Below, one piece after another: positions 26,080 to 35,516 of a DNA stretch of 64,000 nucleotides; the first letter of the stretch is position 1, and the number at the start of each line of letters is the position of its first letter. Below the pieces are notes generated by a model. The model saw nothing but the letters and a program-made list of their open reading frames with translations, was not told where the DNA came from and made no database searches. Origin of the DNA: Silanimonas sp. (GTDB taxonomy: Bacteria > Pseudomonadota > Gammaproteobacteria > Xanthomonadales > Xanthomonadaceae); assembly GCF_027531545.1 (NCBI RefSeq), contig NZ_JAPZSC010000018.1, positions 281,012-345,011 of the forward strand. The letters are read 5' to 3'. Position numbers and translations under genes: made by a program.

Positions 26080-26336
26080 TGATCACATTGCAACTCTTCG
26101 GTCGTTTCCGCGAATTCAGCCCGAACCCCGAAATCGCCCTCGAATTCCCGGGCATCGCCACCGTCGGCGAGTTCCGCGTCGCGTTCGACGCCTGGGCGCA
26201 GGCGAACTGGCCGGGCTACCGACCAGCCTTGCTCGAGACCGCGGCGATCGCCACCGATTCCACATTTCTTCGCGCCAACAGCCCGCTGCCCGCCGACGGG
26301 CGGATTGCCGTATTGCCGCCGGTGAGCGGGGGTTGA
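26076..26336 (+). CDS. moaD: Molybdopterin synthase sulfur-carrier subunit
   Basis: An 86-residue ubiquitin-fold protein ending in VLPPVSGG, the C-terminal Gly-Gly that is adenylated and thiocarboxylated to donate sulfur. It begins LQLFGRFREFSP. The start overlaps moeA and moaE begins 2 bp after its stop, as expected for a heterotetrameric partner. Confidence 0.93.
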   Translation: MMITLQLFGRFREFSPNPEIALEFPGIATVGEFRVAFDAWAQANWPGYRPALLETAAIATDSTFLRANSPLPADGRIAVLPPVSGG

Positions 26337-26338
26337 GA

Positions 26339-26890
26339 ATGGAGACGACCCCGCGCATCGCCTGCCATGTCGTCGACATCGCCGACGGCCGACTGGATCC
26401 CCAAGCCGCCATCGATTTCGTCGCCGACGACGCCTTCGGCGGCATCGACGTCTTCATCGGCCGCGTCCGCGCCAACAGCCATGGCCGTGAATGCGTGGCC
26501 GTTCATTACGACATGTTCGATCCGCTGGCCCTAACCGTCTTCCAGCGCACGGTCGCTCAGGCCCTCGCGAAGTACGGACCGAAAGGCAAGGGCTATGTCG
26601 CGCATGCCAAGGGCAAGCTCGCAGTCGGCGATCTCGCCGTGATCGTCGCCTTCGGCACCCCACATCGCGACGAGGCGTTCCGTGGTTGCCGCGACATCAT
26701 CGAAGCGGTCAAGCACGAGGCGCCGATCTGGAAGCGTGAGCACTTCATCGACGGCGTGACCGAATGGAGCGAGGGCTGCTCGCTGTGCGGCAAGGAGCCC
26801 GACACCGGCGACTCGTCGAGCGCCGACGCGGCCACGCCGTCCCCGGCGCAAGCGCAGGCGATGCATGGCGCCTTCCGCGCCCTCGGCTGA
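26339..26890 (+). CDS. moaE: Molybdopterin synthase catalytic subunit
   Basis: A 183-residue MoaE, the catalytic partner of MoaD in dithiolene formation. Motifs: GGIDVFIGRVRANSHGRE, LEYDMFDP-like VHYDMFDPLAL, HAKGKLAVGDLAVIVAFGTPHRDEAF and HEAPIWKREHF (catalytic Lys). The C-terminal 30 residues after SLCGKEPD are a low-complexity Ala/Ser/Gln tail not needed for the fold. It overlaps mobA by 26 bp. Confidence 0.93.
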   Translation: METTPRIACHVVDIADGRLDPQAAIDFVADDAFGGIDVFIGRVRANSHGRECVAVHYDMFDPLALTVFQRTVAQALAKYGPKGKGYVAHAKGKLAVGDLAVIVAFGTPHRDEAFRGCRDIIEAVKHEAPIWKREHFIDGVTEWSEGCSLCGKEPDTGDSSSADAATPSPAQAQAMHGAFRALG

Positions 26891-27434
26891 GGCCTGCCTC
26901 GGCGTTGTGCTCGCCGGCGGCCAGAGCCGCCGCATGGGGCAGGACAAGGCCCTGCTCGACTGGCAGGGCCGCTCGCTGATCGATCACGCGCGGCAACGTT
27001 TCGCCGACGCGGGTATCGCAGAGAGCGTGGTCAGCGGTGATCGCCCCGAGCACGGCGGCATCCCCGACCAACATCGCGGTGAAGGACCCCTGGCCGGCCT
27101 GCTGGCCGTCGCCGAAGCCTATGCCGGGCGCCGCCTGCTGGTCGTTCCGGTCGACATGCCTTGCCTTCCAGCGGCCTGGCTGGCGCGGCTCGCGGCCGCC
27201 TCGCCGTCGGATTGCGCCCTGCACTACGACGGCTACCCGCTGCCCCTGCGCATCGACGCCACGCTCGACCTGCGACGCCAGCTAACGGCATGGCTGGACG
27301 ACCCCGCGGGGCCACGCGCCCTGAAGCATCTCCTCCGCGCCCTCGACGCTGGGACGATCCCCCCGCCGACTCCCTCGGGGCTTGAATTCGACAACGCCAA
27401 CACGCCCGAGGACTGGGCGAGGATCAACGCATGA
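26865..27434 (+). CDS. mobA: Molybdenum cofactor guanylyltransferase
   Basis: A 189-residue MobA that adds GMP to the molybdenum cofactor to make the bis-MGD form used by NarG. The nucleotide-binding start VVLAGGQSRRMGQDKALLDW is canonical, followed by GPLAGLLAVAEA, VVPVDMPCLP, and a terminal NANTPEDWARI. It overlaps moaE upstream and the next small gene by ATGA. Its product fits the downstream nitrate reductase. Confidence 0.93.
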   Translation: MAPSAPSAEACLGVVLAGGQSRRMGQDKALLDWQGRSLIDHARQRFADAGIAESVVSGDRPEHGGIPDQHRGEGPLAGLLAVAEAYAGRRLLVVPVDMPCLPAAWLARLAAASPSDCALHYDGYPLPLRIDATLDLRRQLTAWLDDPAGPRALKHLLRALDAGTIPPPTPSGLEFDNANTPEDWARINA

Positions 27435-27775
27435 AACTGCAAATCGAAGGGGACCGGCTGCGGCTCCGGCTGACGGAGACCCAGCTCGATACGCTGCTGC
27501 GCGACAGCCGGGTGGAAGCCTCGCTGCCGTGCCCGTCCGGCGAGCGCGCGCACCGCGTCCTCGTCCTTGATCCAGGCCTCATGGCCGCAACCTGCGAGGG
27601 CGACCTCATGGACCTCCGGATCGGGTTGCCCCGTGCCGGGTTCGAAGCCTTTGCCGCGGAGCGACCACGCCGCGACGGGCTCGTCTTCACGGCGGGAGCC
27701 ATCGAAATCACGGTCGAAGTGGACGTCCGGGACAGCCGCCGCCGCCAGCTCACCGGCAATCCAGCGGTCGGTTGA
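27431..27775 (+). CDS. Small conserved-type hypothetical at the end of the moa operon
   Basis: A 114-residue soluble protein starting MKLQIEGDRLRLRLTETQLD. It overlaps mobA (ATGA) and its TGA lies in the narG FNR box. It has an alternating beta-strand character with one or two cysteines (SLPCPSGE, AATCEGD) and no recognised domain. It resembles small unannotated proteins sometimes seen next to nitrate-assimilation or moa genes. The function is unknown. Confidence 0.7.
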   Translation: MKLQIEGDRLRLRLTETQLDTLLRDSRVEASLPCPSGERAHRVLVLDPGLMAATCEGDLMDLRIGLPRAGFEAFAAERPRRDGLVFTAGAIEITVEVDVRDSRRRQLTGNPAVG

Positions 27776-27785
27776 CGCACGTCAA
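27772..27785. promoter_or_regulatory. FNR/ANR-type box upstream of narG
   Basis: TTGAC-GCAC-GTCAA is a symmetric site centred 64 bp before the narG ATG. With the usual -41.5 placement the transcript would start near 27820 and leave a leader of about 23 nt. The left half-site contains the stop codon of the preceding gene. Confidence 0.75.
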
Positions 27786-27842
27786 TGAAGTCGGGCGGCT
27801 CGGGCAGGAACACTGCGCCGGTCATCGCCAGAGAGCCCGACC

Positions 27843-30800
27843 ATGAGCTACTTCCTCGACCGCTTGAACTTCCTCAAGCCGTCCCCCGAACCCTTCGCCG
27901 ACGGTCACGGCGCCACGCGCAGCGACGACCGCAGCTGGGAAGACAGCTACCGGCAGCGCTGGCAGTACGACAAGATCGTGCGCTCGACGCACGGCGTGAA
28001 CTGCACCGGCTCCTGCAGCTGGAAGGTCTACGTGAAGAACGGCCTGGTCACCTGGGAAACCCAGCAGACCGACTACCCGCGCACGCGCCCCGACCTGCCG
28101 AACCACGAGCCGCGCGGCTGCCCCCGTGGCGCCAGCTACTCCTGGTACCTGTACAGCGCCAACCGGGTGAAGTACCCGCTGATGCGCTCGGCCCTGCTGA
28201 AGCTGTGGCGCGAAGCGCGCCGCACCAAGTCGCCGGTCGACGCCTGGGCCTCGATCGTCGAGGACAAGGCCAAGGCCACCAGCTACAAGTCGAAGCGCGG
28301 CATGGGCGGCTTCGTGCGCTCGAGCTGGGATGAGGTCAACGAACTCATCGCCGCGTCGAACCTCTACACCGTCAAGCAGTACGGCCCCGACCGCGTGGTC
28401 GGCTTCTCGCCGATCCCGGCGATGTCGATGGTCAGCTACGCCGCCGGCGCGCGCTACCTGTCGCTGCTCGGCGGTGCCTGCCTGAGCTTCTACGACTGGT
28501 ACTGCGACCTGCCGCCGTCCTCGCCGCAGGTCTGGGGCGAGCAGACCGACGTGCCGGAATCGGCCGACTGGTACAACAGCCGCTACATCATCGCCTGGGG
28601 CTCGAACGTCCCGCAGACCCGCACGCCCGACGCGCACTTCTTCACCGAAGCCCGCTACAACGGCACCAAGACGGTCGCGATCACCCCGGACTACTCCGAG
28701 GTCGCCAAGCTCACCGACCACTGGCTGCACCCGAAGCAGGGCACCGACGCCGCGCTCTCGCAGGCCTTCGGTCACGTGATCCTGAAAGAATTCCACGTCG
28801 ACAACCCCTCACAGTACTTCACCGACTACTGCCGGCAGTACAGCGACATGCCGATGCTGGTCCGCCTCGAGAAGCGCGCGGACGGCCGCCTCGTGCCGGA
28901 GCGCTACTTGCGCGCCGCCGACCTCGGTGGCCTCGGCGAAACCAACAACCCCGAGTGGAAGACGCTGGCCTTTGACGAAGCCAGCGGCGCCATCGTCGTG
29001 CCCAACGGCTCGGTCGGCTTCCGCTGGGGAGAGAAGGGCAAGTGGAACATCGAGGAGAAGGACAGCGCCGGGCGCGACACTCGCCTTCGTCTCAGTCTGA
29101 AGGACGCCAACGACGGCATGGCGTCGGTCAGCTTCCCGTACTTCGGCGGCATCGAGAACGAGCACTGGACCGAGTCGAAATTCACCGACGTCCTTGAGCG
29201 CACCATTCCAGTCAAGAAGTTGGAACTGGGCGATGGCAGGGAATGGCTGGTCACGACGGTGTACGACCTACTGCTGGCCCAATACGGCGTCGATCGCGGA
29301 TTCGGTGGCGGGAACGTCGCGGCGAGCTATGACGACAACGTCCCTGGAACGCCCGCCTGGCAGGAGACCATTACCGGCGTGCCGCGCGCCGAAGTGATCA
29401 ACATCGCCCGCGAGTTCGCTCGCACGGCCGACAAGACCCGCGGCCGCTCGATGATCATCGTCGGCGCCGCGATGAACCATTGGTTCCACAACGACATGAA
29501 CTATCGCGGGCTGATCAACATGCTCGTGATGTGCGGCTGCGTGGGGCAGACCGGCGGCGGCTGGGCGCACTACGTGGGGCAGGAGAAGCTCCGCCCGCAG
29601 TCCGGCTGGGCACCGATCGCCTTCGCCACCGACTGGAGCAAGCCGCCGCGCCAGATGAACGGCACGAGCTTCTTCTACTTCAACTCCAGCCAGTACCGCT
29701 ACGAGAAGCTGGGCGTCGACGAGATTCTGTCGCCGCTGGCCGACAAGTCGAAGTACACCGGTTCGCTGGCTGACTTCAACCTGCGAGCGGTTCGCATGGG
29801 CTGGCTCCCGGCCATCCCGCAGCTCAACACCAACCCGCTGAAGCTGGTGAAGGACGCCGAGAAAGCCGGCGTGGCGCCGGTCGAATACGCCGTCAGCAAG
29901 CTCAAGGACGGCAGCCTCGACTTCGCCTTCGCCGATCCGGACGCGCCGGAGAACTACCCGCGCAACCTGTTCATCTGGCGCAGCAACCTGCTGGGCAGCT
30001 CGGGCAAGGGCCACGAGTACATGCTCAAGCACCTGTTGGGCACGCGCCACGGTCTGCAGGGCAAAGACCTCGGGGAGCGCGGCGCTGCCAAGCCTGAAGA
30101 GATCAAATGGCGCGACGAATCGCCGGAAGGCAAGCTCGACCTACTGGTCACGCTCGACTTCCGCATGTGCACCACGGCGCTCTACAGCGACATCGTGCTG
30201 CCGACGGCGACCTGGTACGAGAAGGACGACCTCAATACGTCCGACATGCACCCCTTCATCCACCCGCTGTCCAAAGCGGTCGACCCGGCGTGGGAAGCGC
30301 GTTCGGACTGGGAGATCTTCAAGGGCATCGCCCGCACCGTCAGTGATCTGGCGCCAGGCGTGCTCGGCGTCGAGAAGGACCTGGTGCTGGTGCCGACGCT
30401 GCACGACACCCCGAACGAAATCGCCATGCCCTACGGCGTAACCGACTGGAAGAAGGGCGAGTGCGACCTCATCCCGGGCAAAACCGCGCCGAGCATGGTG
30501 GTCGTGGAACGCGACTACCCGAACCTGTTCAAGAAGTTCAGTTCGCTGGGCCCGCTGCTTGACAAGCAGGGGAACGGCGGCAAGGGAATGAGCTGGGACA
30601 CCAAGCACGAGGTGGAATTCCTTGGCCGGCTGAACCACGAAGTGACCACGCCGGGCATCAGCCAGGGCCGGCCGCAGCTGGAGTCGGCGATCGACGCCGC
30701 CGAGGCGATCATGCACCTCGCGCCCGAGACGAACGGCCACGTCGCCGTGAAGGCTTGGGAGTCGCTGGGCACGTTCACCGGCCGCGAGCACACGCATCTC

Positions 30801-31589
30801 GCGGTGGGCAAGGAGCACGAGGCGATTCGCTTCCGCGACATCCAAGCTCAGCCGCGCAAGATCATCAGCTCGCCGATCTGGTCGGGCCTCGAGGACGAAA
30901 ACGTCAGCTATAACGCCGGCTACACCAACGTCCACGAGCTGATCCCTTGGCGCACGCTCACCGGGCGTCAGCAGTTCTACCAGGACCACGAGTGGATGCG
31001 GGACTTCGGCGAGGCACTGATGGGCTATCGCCCGCCGGTCGACACCAAGACGATCAAGCCGATCATGGGCAAGAAGCCCAACGGCAACAAAGAAATCGTC
31101 CTGAACTGGATCACCCCGCATCAGAAGTGGGGCATCCACAGCACCTACAGCGACAACCTGATCATGCAGACGCTGTCGCGTGGCGGCCCAATCGTCTGGC
31201 TCTCAGAGGATGACGCCAAGAGTGCCGGCATCGAGGACAACGACTGGATCGAGCTGTTCAACGTCAACGGCGCCATCGCGGCGCGCGCGGTGGTGAGCCA
31301 GCGCGTGATGAACGGCATCGCGATGATGTACCACGCACAGGAACGCATCATCAACACGCCCGGTAGCGAGATCTCCGGCACGCGCGGCGGCATCCACAAC
31401 TCCGTCACCCGCGTGGTCGTGAAGCCCACGCACATGATCGGCGGCTACGCGCAGCTGAGCTACGGCTTCAACTACTACGGCACCGTCGGCACCAACCGCG
31501 ACGAGCTGGTCGTGGTGCGCAAGATGGACAAGGTTGAATGGCATGACGGCGAACCGGTGCCGGTGGCCGCGAAGAAGGAGGTGGTGTGA
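27843..31589 (+). CDS. narG: Respiratory nitrate reductase, alpha (molybdenum) subunit
   Basis: A 1248-residue catalytic subunit of membrane-bound nitrate reductase; it reduces nitrate to nitrite on the cytoplasmic side with bis-MGD molybdenum. The N-terminal FS0 cluster motif is STHGVNCTGSCSWKVYV (His plus Cys ligands). Molybdopterin-binding segments are RGCPRGASYSWYLYS, SFYDWYCDLPP and DLNTSDMHPFIHPL. There is no twin-arginine signal, consistent with the cytoplasm-facing Nar type. It heads narGHJI-ppiC behind an FNR-type box. Confidence 0.98.
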   Translation: MSYFLDRLNFLKPSPEPFADGHGATRSDDRSWEDSYRQRWQYDKIVRSTHGVNCTGSCSWKVYVKNGLVTWETQQTDYPRTRPDLPNHEPRGCPRGASYSWYLYSANRVKYPLMRSALLKLWREARRTKSPVDAWASIVEDKAKATSYKSKRGMGGFVRSSWDEVNELIAASNLYTVKQYGPDRVVGFSPIPAMSMVSYAAGARYLSLLGGACLSFYDWYCDLPPSSPQVWGEQTDVPESADWYNSRYIIAWGSNVPQTRTPDAHFFTEARYNGTKTVAITPDYSEVAKLTDHWLHPKQGTDAALSQAFGHVILKEFHVDNPSQYFTDYCRQYSDMPMLVRLEKRADGRLVPERYLRAADLGGLGETNNPEWKTLAFDEASGAIVVPNGSVGFRWGEKGKWNIEEKDSAGRDTRLRLSLKDANDGMASVSFPYFGGIENEHWTESKFTDVLERTIPVKKLELGDGREWLVTTVYDLLLAQYGVDRGFGGGNVAASYDDNVPGTPAWQETITGVPRAEVINIAREFARTADKTRGRSMIIVGAAMNHWFHNDMNYRGLINMLVMCGCVGQTGGGWAHYVGQEKLRPQSGWAPIAFATDWSKPPRQMNGTSFFYFNSSQYRYEKLGVDEILSPLADKSKYTGSLADFNLRAVRMGWLPAIPQLNTNPLKLVKDAEKAGVAPVEYAVSKLKDGSLDFAFADPDAPENYPRNLFIWRSNLLGSSGKGHEYMLKHLLGTRHGLQGKDLGERGAAKPEEIKWRDESPEGKLDLLVTLDFRMCTTALYSDIVLPTATWYEKDDLNTSDMHPFIHPLSKAVDPAWEARSDWEIFKGIARTVSDLAPGVLGVEKDLVLVPTLHDTPNEIAMPYGVTDWKKGECDLIPGKTAPSMVVVERDYPNLFKKFSSLGPLLDKQGNGGKGMSWDTKHEVEFLGRLNHEVTTPGISQGRPQLESAIDAAEAIMHLAPETNGHVAVKAWESLGTFTGREHTHLAVGKEHEAIRFRDIQAQPRKIISSPIWSGLEDENVSYNAGYTNVHELIPWRTLTGRQQFYQDHEWMRDFGEALMGYRPPVDTKTIKPIMGKKPNGNKEIVLNWITPHQKWGIHSTYSDNLIMQTLSRGGPIVWLSEDDAKSAGIEDNDWIELFNVNGAIAARAVVSQRVMNGIAMMYHAQERIINTPGSEISGTRGGIHNSVTRVVVKPTHMIGGYAQLSYGFNYYGTVGTNRDELVVVRKMDKVEWHDGEPVPVAAKKEVV

Positions 31590-33136
31590 TGAAAATCCGT
31601 GCCCAGATCGCGATGGTGCTCAACCTCGACAAGTGCATCGGTTGCCACACCTGCTCCATCACCTGCAAAAACGTCTGGACCAGCCGCGAGGGTGTCGAGT
31701 ACGCCTGGTTCAACAACGTCGAGACCAAGCCCGGCATCGGCTACCCGAAGGAATGGGAGAACCAGCAGAAATGGAACGGCGGCTGGGTGCGCGGCCGCAG
31801 CGGCAAGGTCACGCTGAAGGCCGGCGGCCGCCTGCGCCTGCTGGCGAAGATCTTTGCCAACCCCGACCTGCCGCAGATCGACGACTACTACGAGCCCTTT
31901 GATTTCGACTACCAGCACCTGCATCAGGCGCCGGAGGGCCAGCACCAGCCAACCGCCCGCCCGCGCTCGCTGATCAGCGGCGAGCGCATGCAGAAGATCG
32001 AGTGGGGCCCGAACTGGGAGGAGATCCTTGGCACCGAGTTCGCCAAGCGCAGCAAGGACAGCAACTTCGACGGCGTGCAGCGCGAGATCTACGGCGCGTT
32101 CGAGAAGACCTTCATGATGTACCTGCCGCGGCTGTGCGAACACTGCCTCAACCCGGCCTGCGTCGCGTCGTGCCCGAGCGGTGCCATCTACAAGCGCGAG
32201 GAGGACGGCATCGTCCTGATCGACCAGGACAAGTGCCGAGGCTGGCGCATGTGCGTCTCCGCCTGCCCGTACAAGAAGATCTACTACAACTGGAAGTCGG
32301 GCAAATCCGAGAAGTGCATCTTCTGCTACCCGCGCATCGAGATGGGCGAGCCGACGGTGTGCTCGGAAACCTGCGTCGGCCGCATCCGCTACCTCGGCGT
32401 GCTGCTGTATGACGCCGACCGCATCCAGGAAGCCGCCTCGGTGCCGCAGGAGAAGGACCTCTACCAGGCCCACCTCGACATCTTCCTCGACCCGAACGAT
32501 CCGGCGGTGATCGCCGCCGCGCGCGCCGAGGGCATCCCCGACAGCTGGCTCACCGCGGCCAAGGCCTCGCCGGTCTACAAGCTGGCGGTGGACTGGAAGC
32601 TCGCCCTGCCGCTGCACCCGGAATACCGCACGCTGCCGATGGTGTGGTACGTGCCGCCGCTGTCGCCGATCCAGTCGGCCGCCGACGCCGGCCGCATCGG
32701 CAAGAACGGTGAGATTCCCGACGTGAAGTCGCTGCGCATCCCGGTGCGCTACCTCGCCAACATGCTGACGGCGGGCGACGAAGCCCCGGTGGTCCGCGCG
32801 ATGGAACGCATGCTCGCCATGCGCGCCTGGCGCCGTGCCATGCACGTCGACGGCGTCGAGGACCTCGAGGTGCTGCAGCAGGCGGGTCTGACCCTGCACC
32901 AGGCCGAGGAGATGTACCGCTACCTCGCCATCGCCAACTACGAGGACCGCTTCGTCATCCCGACGGCGCACCGCGAGTACGCCAACGACGCCTTCGGCGA
33001 GCGGGGCGGATGCGGCTTCACCTTCGGCAACGGCTGCTCGCCATCGAGCCCGGCAGAGGCCCTGTTCGGCGGCCGCTCGACGCAGACCTACCACGTGCCG
33101 CCGAACCGGCAGACGCCGGAAAGGGAGAAGGCATGA
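31589..33136 (+). CDS. narH: Respiratory nitrate reductase, beta (iron-sulfur) subunit
   Basis: A 515-residue electron-transfer subunit. It has four cysteine clusters: KCIGCHTCSITCKNVW, LCEHCLNPACVASCPSG, KCRGWRMCVSACPYKK and KCIFCYPRIE...CSETC. The Trp in CRGW replaces a Cys, giving the [3Fe-4S] centre normal for NarH. The ATG at 31589 shares its A with the narG stop; a GTG three bases upstream is a less likely start. The stop overlaps narJ. Confidence 0.98.
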   Translation: MKIRAQIAMVLNLDKCIGCHTCSITCKNVWTSREGVEYAWFNNVETKPGIGYPKEWENQQKWNGGWVRGRSGKVTLKAGGRLRLLAKIFANPDLPQIDDYYEPFDFDYQHLHQAPEGQHQPTARPRSLISGERMQKIEWGPNWEEILGTEFAKRSKDSNFDGVQREIYGAFEKTFMMYLPRLCEHCLNPACVASCPSGAIYKREEDGIVLIDQDKCRGWRMCVSACPYKKIYYNWKSGKSEKCIFCYPRIEMGEPTVCSETCVGRIRYLGVLLYDADRIQEAASVPQEKDLYQAHLDIFLDPNDPAVIAAARAEGIPDSWLTAAKASPVYKLAVDWKLALPLHPEYRTLPMVWYVPPLSPIQSAADAGRIGKNGEIPDVKSLRIPVRYLANMLTAGDEAPVVRAMERMLAMRAWRRAMHVDGVEDLEVLQQAGLTLHQAEEMYRYLAIANYEDRFVIPTAHREYANDAFGERGGCGFTFGNGCSPSSPAEALFGGRSTQTYHVPPNRQTPEREKA

Positions 33137-33819
33137 AGCTCCTCAAGCTGATCGCCGTCCTGCTCGACTACCCGCAGGACGAGCTCTGGGCTCACGGCGA
33201 TGAACTGCGCCAGGCGGTCGACGATCCGGCACTTTCGCCGGCTCGTCGTGCCGCCTTGCTGGGCTTCATCGATGATTTGATCGCCACCGAGCCGATGGAC
33301 GCGCAGGAGCGTTGGCTTGGCCTGTTCGATCGCGGCCGTTCCATGAGCCTGCTGCTGTTCGAACACATCCATGGCGAGTCGCGCGACCGCGGTCAGGCCA
33401 TGGTCGACCTCCTGTCCACGTACAAGAAAGCGGGCTTCGAACTCGGCGCCAAGCAGCTGCCGGACTACCTGCCGGTCGTGCTGGAGTTCCTCGCCACGCA
33501 GCCGGTCAGCGAAGTGCGCGACTGGCTTGGACACACCGCGCACATCCTCGAACTGCTCGCCGCCCGGGCGCAGGAGCGACAGAGCCCCTATGCCGTGCTG
33601 ATCGAGGCGCTCGTCGAGATCGCCAAGGGCCGCGTCGACCTCGACCTGCTGCGCCGTCGCGTCGCCACCGAAGAGCGTGACGACACCCCGGAAGCGATGG
33701 ACAAGGTCTGGGAAGAAGAAGCCATCCGCTTCGGCGTCGAAGCGCCGACCGAAGACTGCAACCCGCCCACTCGGCTTCCGGCCGGCGTGAAGCGCATCGA
33801 ACCGACGGTGACGCCATGA
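33133..33819 (+). CDS. narJ: Nitrate reductase assembly chaperone
   Basis: A 228-residue TorD/NarJ-family chaperone that binds apo-NarG, assists cofactor insertion and delays membrane docking. It begins LKLIAVLLDYPQDELW and contains SMSLLLFEHIHGESRDRGQAM and LPDYLPVVLEFLA, typical for NarJ. Both ends overlap neighbours by ATGA. Confidence 0.95.
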   Translation: MKLLKLIAVLLDYPQDELWAHGDELRQAVDDPALSPARRAALLGFIDDLIATEPMDAQERWLGLFDRGRSMSLLLFEHIHGESRDRGQAMVDLLSTYKKAGFELGAKQLPDYLPVVLEFLATQPVSEVRDWLGHTAHILELLAARAQERQSPYAVLIEALVEIAKGRVDLDLLRRRVATEERDDTPEAMDKVWEEEAIRFGVEAPTEDCNPPTRLPAGVKRIEPTVTP

Positions 33820-34517
33820 ACTACCTCAACACCTTCTTTTTCCAGTTCTACCCCTACATCGCCCTCGCGATCTTTGCGATCGGCTGCTGGGCACGCTTCG
33901 ACCATGGCGCCTACACGTGGCGCACCGGCTCGAGCCAGCTGCTGTCGGACAAGTGGATGCGCCTCGGCAGCAACTGGTTCCATGTTGGCATTCTTGCGAT
34001 CCTCGGCGGCCACTTCGTCGGTCTGCTGACGCCTCACTGGGCTTACGAGCCGTTCATTACCGCCGGCCAGAAGCAGATGGTGGCCATGGTGGTGGGCGGC
34101 TTCTTCGGCCTGATGTGCTTCATCGGCATGACCATCCTGCTACTGCGTCGGCTGTTCAATGCCCGCATCCGCGCCACTGGCACCGGCCGCGATCTGCTGG
34201 TCCTTGTGCTGCTTTACGCACAGCTGATCCTCGGCATGTCGTCGATCGCGCTCTCCGCCGACCACCTTGACGGTTCGCAGATGATCAAGCTCGGTGAGTG
34301 GGCGCAGCACATCGTGACCTTCCGCCCGGGCGCTGCCGAGTTCGTCGCCGATGCGCACTGGATCTTCAAGGCCCACATCACGCTCGGCCTGACGCTGGTG
34401 CTGATTACTCCCTTCACGCGCCTCGTCCACGTGTGGTCGGTGCCGGTGGGCTACCTGACGCGCCCGTACCAGATCGTCCGCAAGCGCCAGGCCGCGCTGC
34501 GCTACCCGGGGCACTGA
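33816..34517 (+). CDS. narI: Respiratory nitrate reductase, gamma (cytochrome b) subunit
   Basis: A 233-residue membrane anchor with five helices that oxidises quinol and passes electrons via two b hemes to NarH. Candidate heme-ligand histidines are in SNWFHVGILAILGGHFVG and in WAQHIVTFRP with FKAHITLGL. It starts FFFQFYPYIALAIFAIGCW, standard for NarI. A 3-bp gap separates it from the parvulin gene. Confidence 0.97.
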   Translation: MNYLNTFFFQFYPYIALAIFAIGCWARFDHGAYTWRTGSSQLLSDKWMRLGSNWFHVGILAILGGHFVGLLTPHWAYEPFITAGQKQMVAMVVGGFFGLMCFIGMTILLLRRLFNARIRATGTGRDLLVLVLLYAQLILGMSSIALSADHLDGSQMIKLGEWAQHIVTFRPGAAEFVADAHWIFKAHITLGLTLVLITPFTRLVHVWSVPVGYLTRPYQIVRKRQAALRYPGH

Positions 34518-34520
34518 GCC

Positions 34521-35399
34521 ATGGCTGGACGCATCATCCCGGTCGTCATGGATGCCGGTGCGCTTTCGGAGGCGGCCGCCAAGGCCGCCGCCGAGGCGCA
34601 CGACCACGACGCCGACCCGAGCAGCCCGCTGCCGGGCCCGGCGCCGGTCTTCGTGCGCGTGGCCGGCGAGCCGATCGACGAGGCCGAGATTGCCCGCGAA
34701 ATGCAGTTTCACCGTGCGGCCGATCCGCACGCGGCCCGCGAGGCGGCGGCCACGACGCTCGTGATCCGCGAATTGGTCGCGCGTGAATGTTCGCGGCTTG
34801 GGCTGCCGATCGAGCCATTGGAAGGCGAGACCGAGGAAGAAGCCCGCGTTCGCATCCTGCTCGCCGAAGCGGTCGAGGCTCCCGAAGCCGACGAGGCCGC
34901 GCTCCGCCAGTACTACGAGGCCAACCAGGCCCGTCTCCACGAACCGGACCGCGTTCGCGTCCGTCATGTGCTGCTCGCGGCGCCGCCGGCCGACATCAAG
35001 GCGCGGCAACGGGCGCAGATTCAGGGCGAGGAGTTGCTCGCTGCGCTGAAGGCCGAGCCGGACCGCTTCATTGAGTTTGCGATGCGCCATTCCGCCTGTC
35101 CGTCCCGCGAGCAAGGCGGCGAACTGGGTTGGATCGAACGCGGCGACACCGTGCCCGAGTTCGATCGGCAGCTGTTCATGCTGAAGCCCGGCCTCGCGGG
35201 ACTTACCGTGGAAACCCGCTACGGCCACCACGTGGTCGAGGTACTCGAACGAGTCGACGGTGCCGCGCTGACGTTTGCAGAGGCTCGCGACCGCATCGCC
35301 TCCTACCTCGAGACGCAGGCCCGGCAGAACGCCGTGCACCAATACCTGCACATCCTCGCCGGTCAATACGGCGTCGAAGGCATCGCACTGGGGGCTTGA
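34521..35399 (+). CDS. PpiC/parvulin-type peptidyl-prolyl isomerase of the nar operon
   Basis: A 292-residue protein without signal peptide. The parvulin domain occupies about residues 145-250 (RVRVRHVLLAAPP, HSACPSREQGGELGWIERGD, ETRYGHHVVEVLERV), preceded by a helical SurA/NifM-like region. A parvulin at this position, directly after narI, is also known in Pseudomonas nar operons, where it may help fold or assemble the reductase. The stop lies 6 bp before a strong hairpin. Confidence 0.9.
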   Translation: MAGRIIPVVMDAGALSEAAAKAAAEAHDHDADPSSPLPGPAPVFVRVAGEPIDEAEIAREMQFHRAADPHAAREAAATTLVIRELVARECSRLGLPIEPLEGETEEEARVRILLAEAVEAPEADEAALRQYYEANQARLHEPDRVRVRHVLLAAPPADIKARQRAQIQGEELLAALKAEPDRFIEFAMRHSACPSREQGGELGWIERGDTVPEFDRQLFMLKPGLAGLTVETRYGHHVVEVLERVDGAALTFAEARDRIASYLETQARQNAVHQYLHILAGQYGVEGIALGA

Positions 35400-35405
35400 T
35401 CCCCG

Positions 35406-35431
35406 TCAACCGCGACCTGCGTCGCGGTTGA
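35406..35431 (+). terminator. Hairpin after narGHJI-ppiC, overlapping the narK box
   Basis: A perfect 11-bp inverted repeat (TCAACCGCGAC and GTCGCGGTTGA) with a CTGC loop starts 6 bp after the parvulin stop. There is no U-run after it, so termination would be partial or factor-assisted. Its 3' arm supplies the first bases of the FNR-type box. Confidence 0.5.
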
Positions 35432-35441
35432 TGATCGTCAA
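35428..35441. promoter_or_regulatory. FNR/ANR-type box upstream of the narK genes
   Basis: TTGAT-GATC-GTCAA, with good half-sites on both sides, is centred about 82 bp before the start at 35517. Confidence 0.68.
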
Positions 35442-35516
35442 GGCGAGTGCGGGGGCGAATCGCCATCGTGGCAGGGAATGAACTACCCACACGCCACGAC
35501 GCGATCGGAGCCCAGC

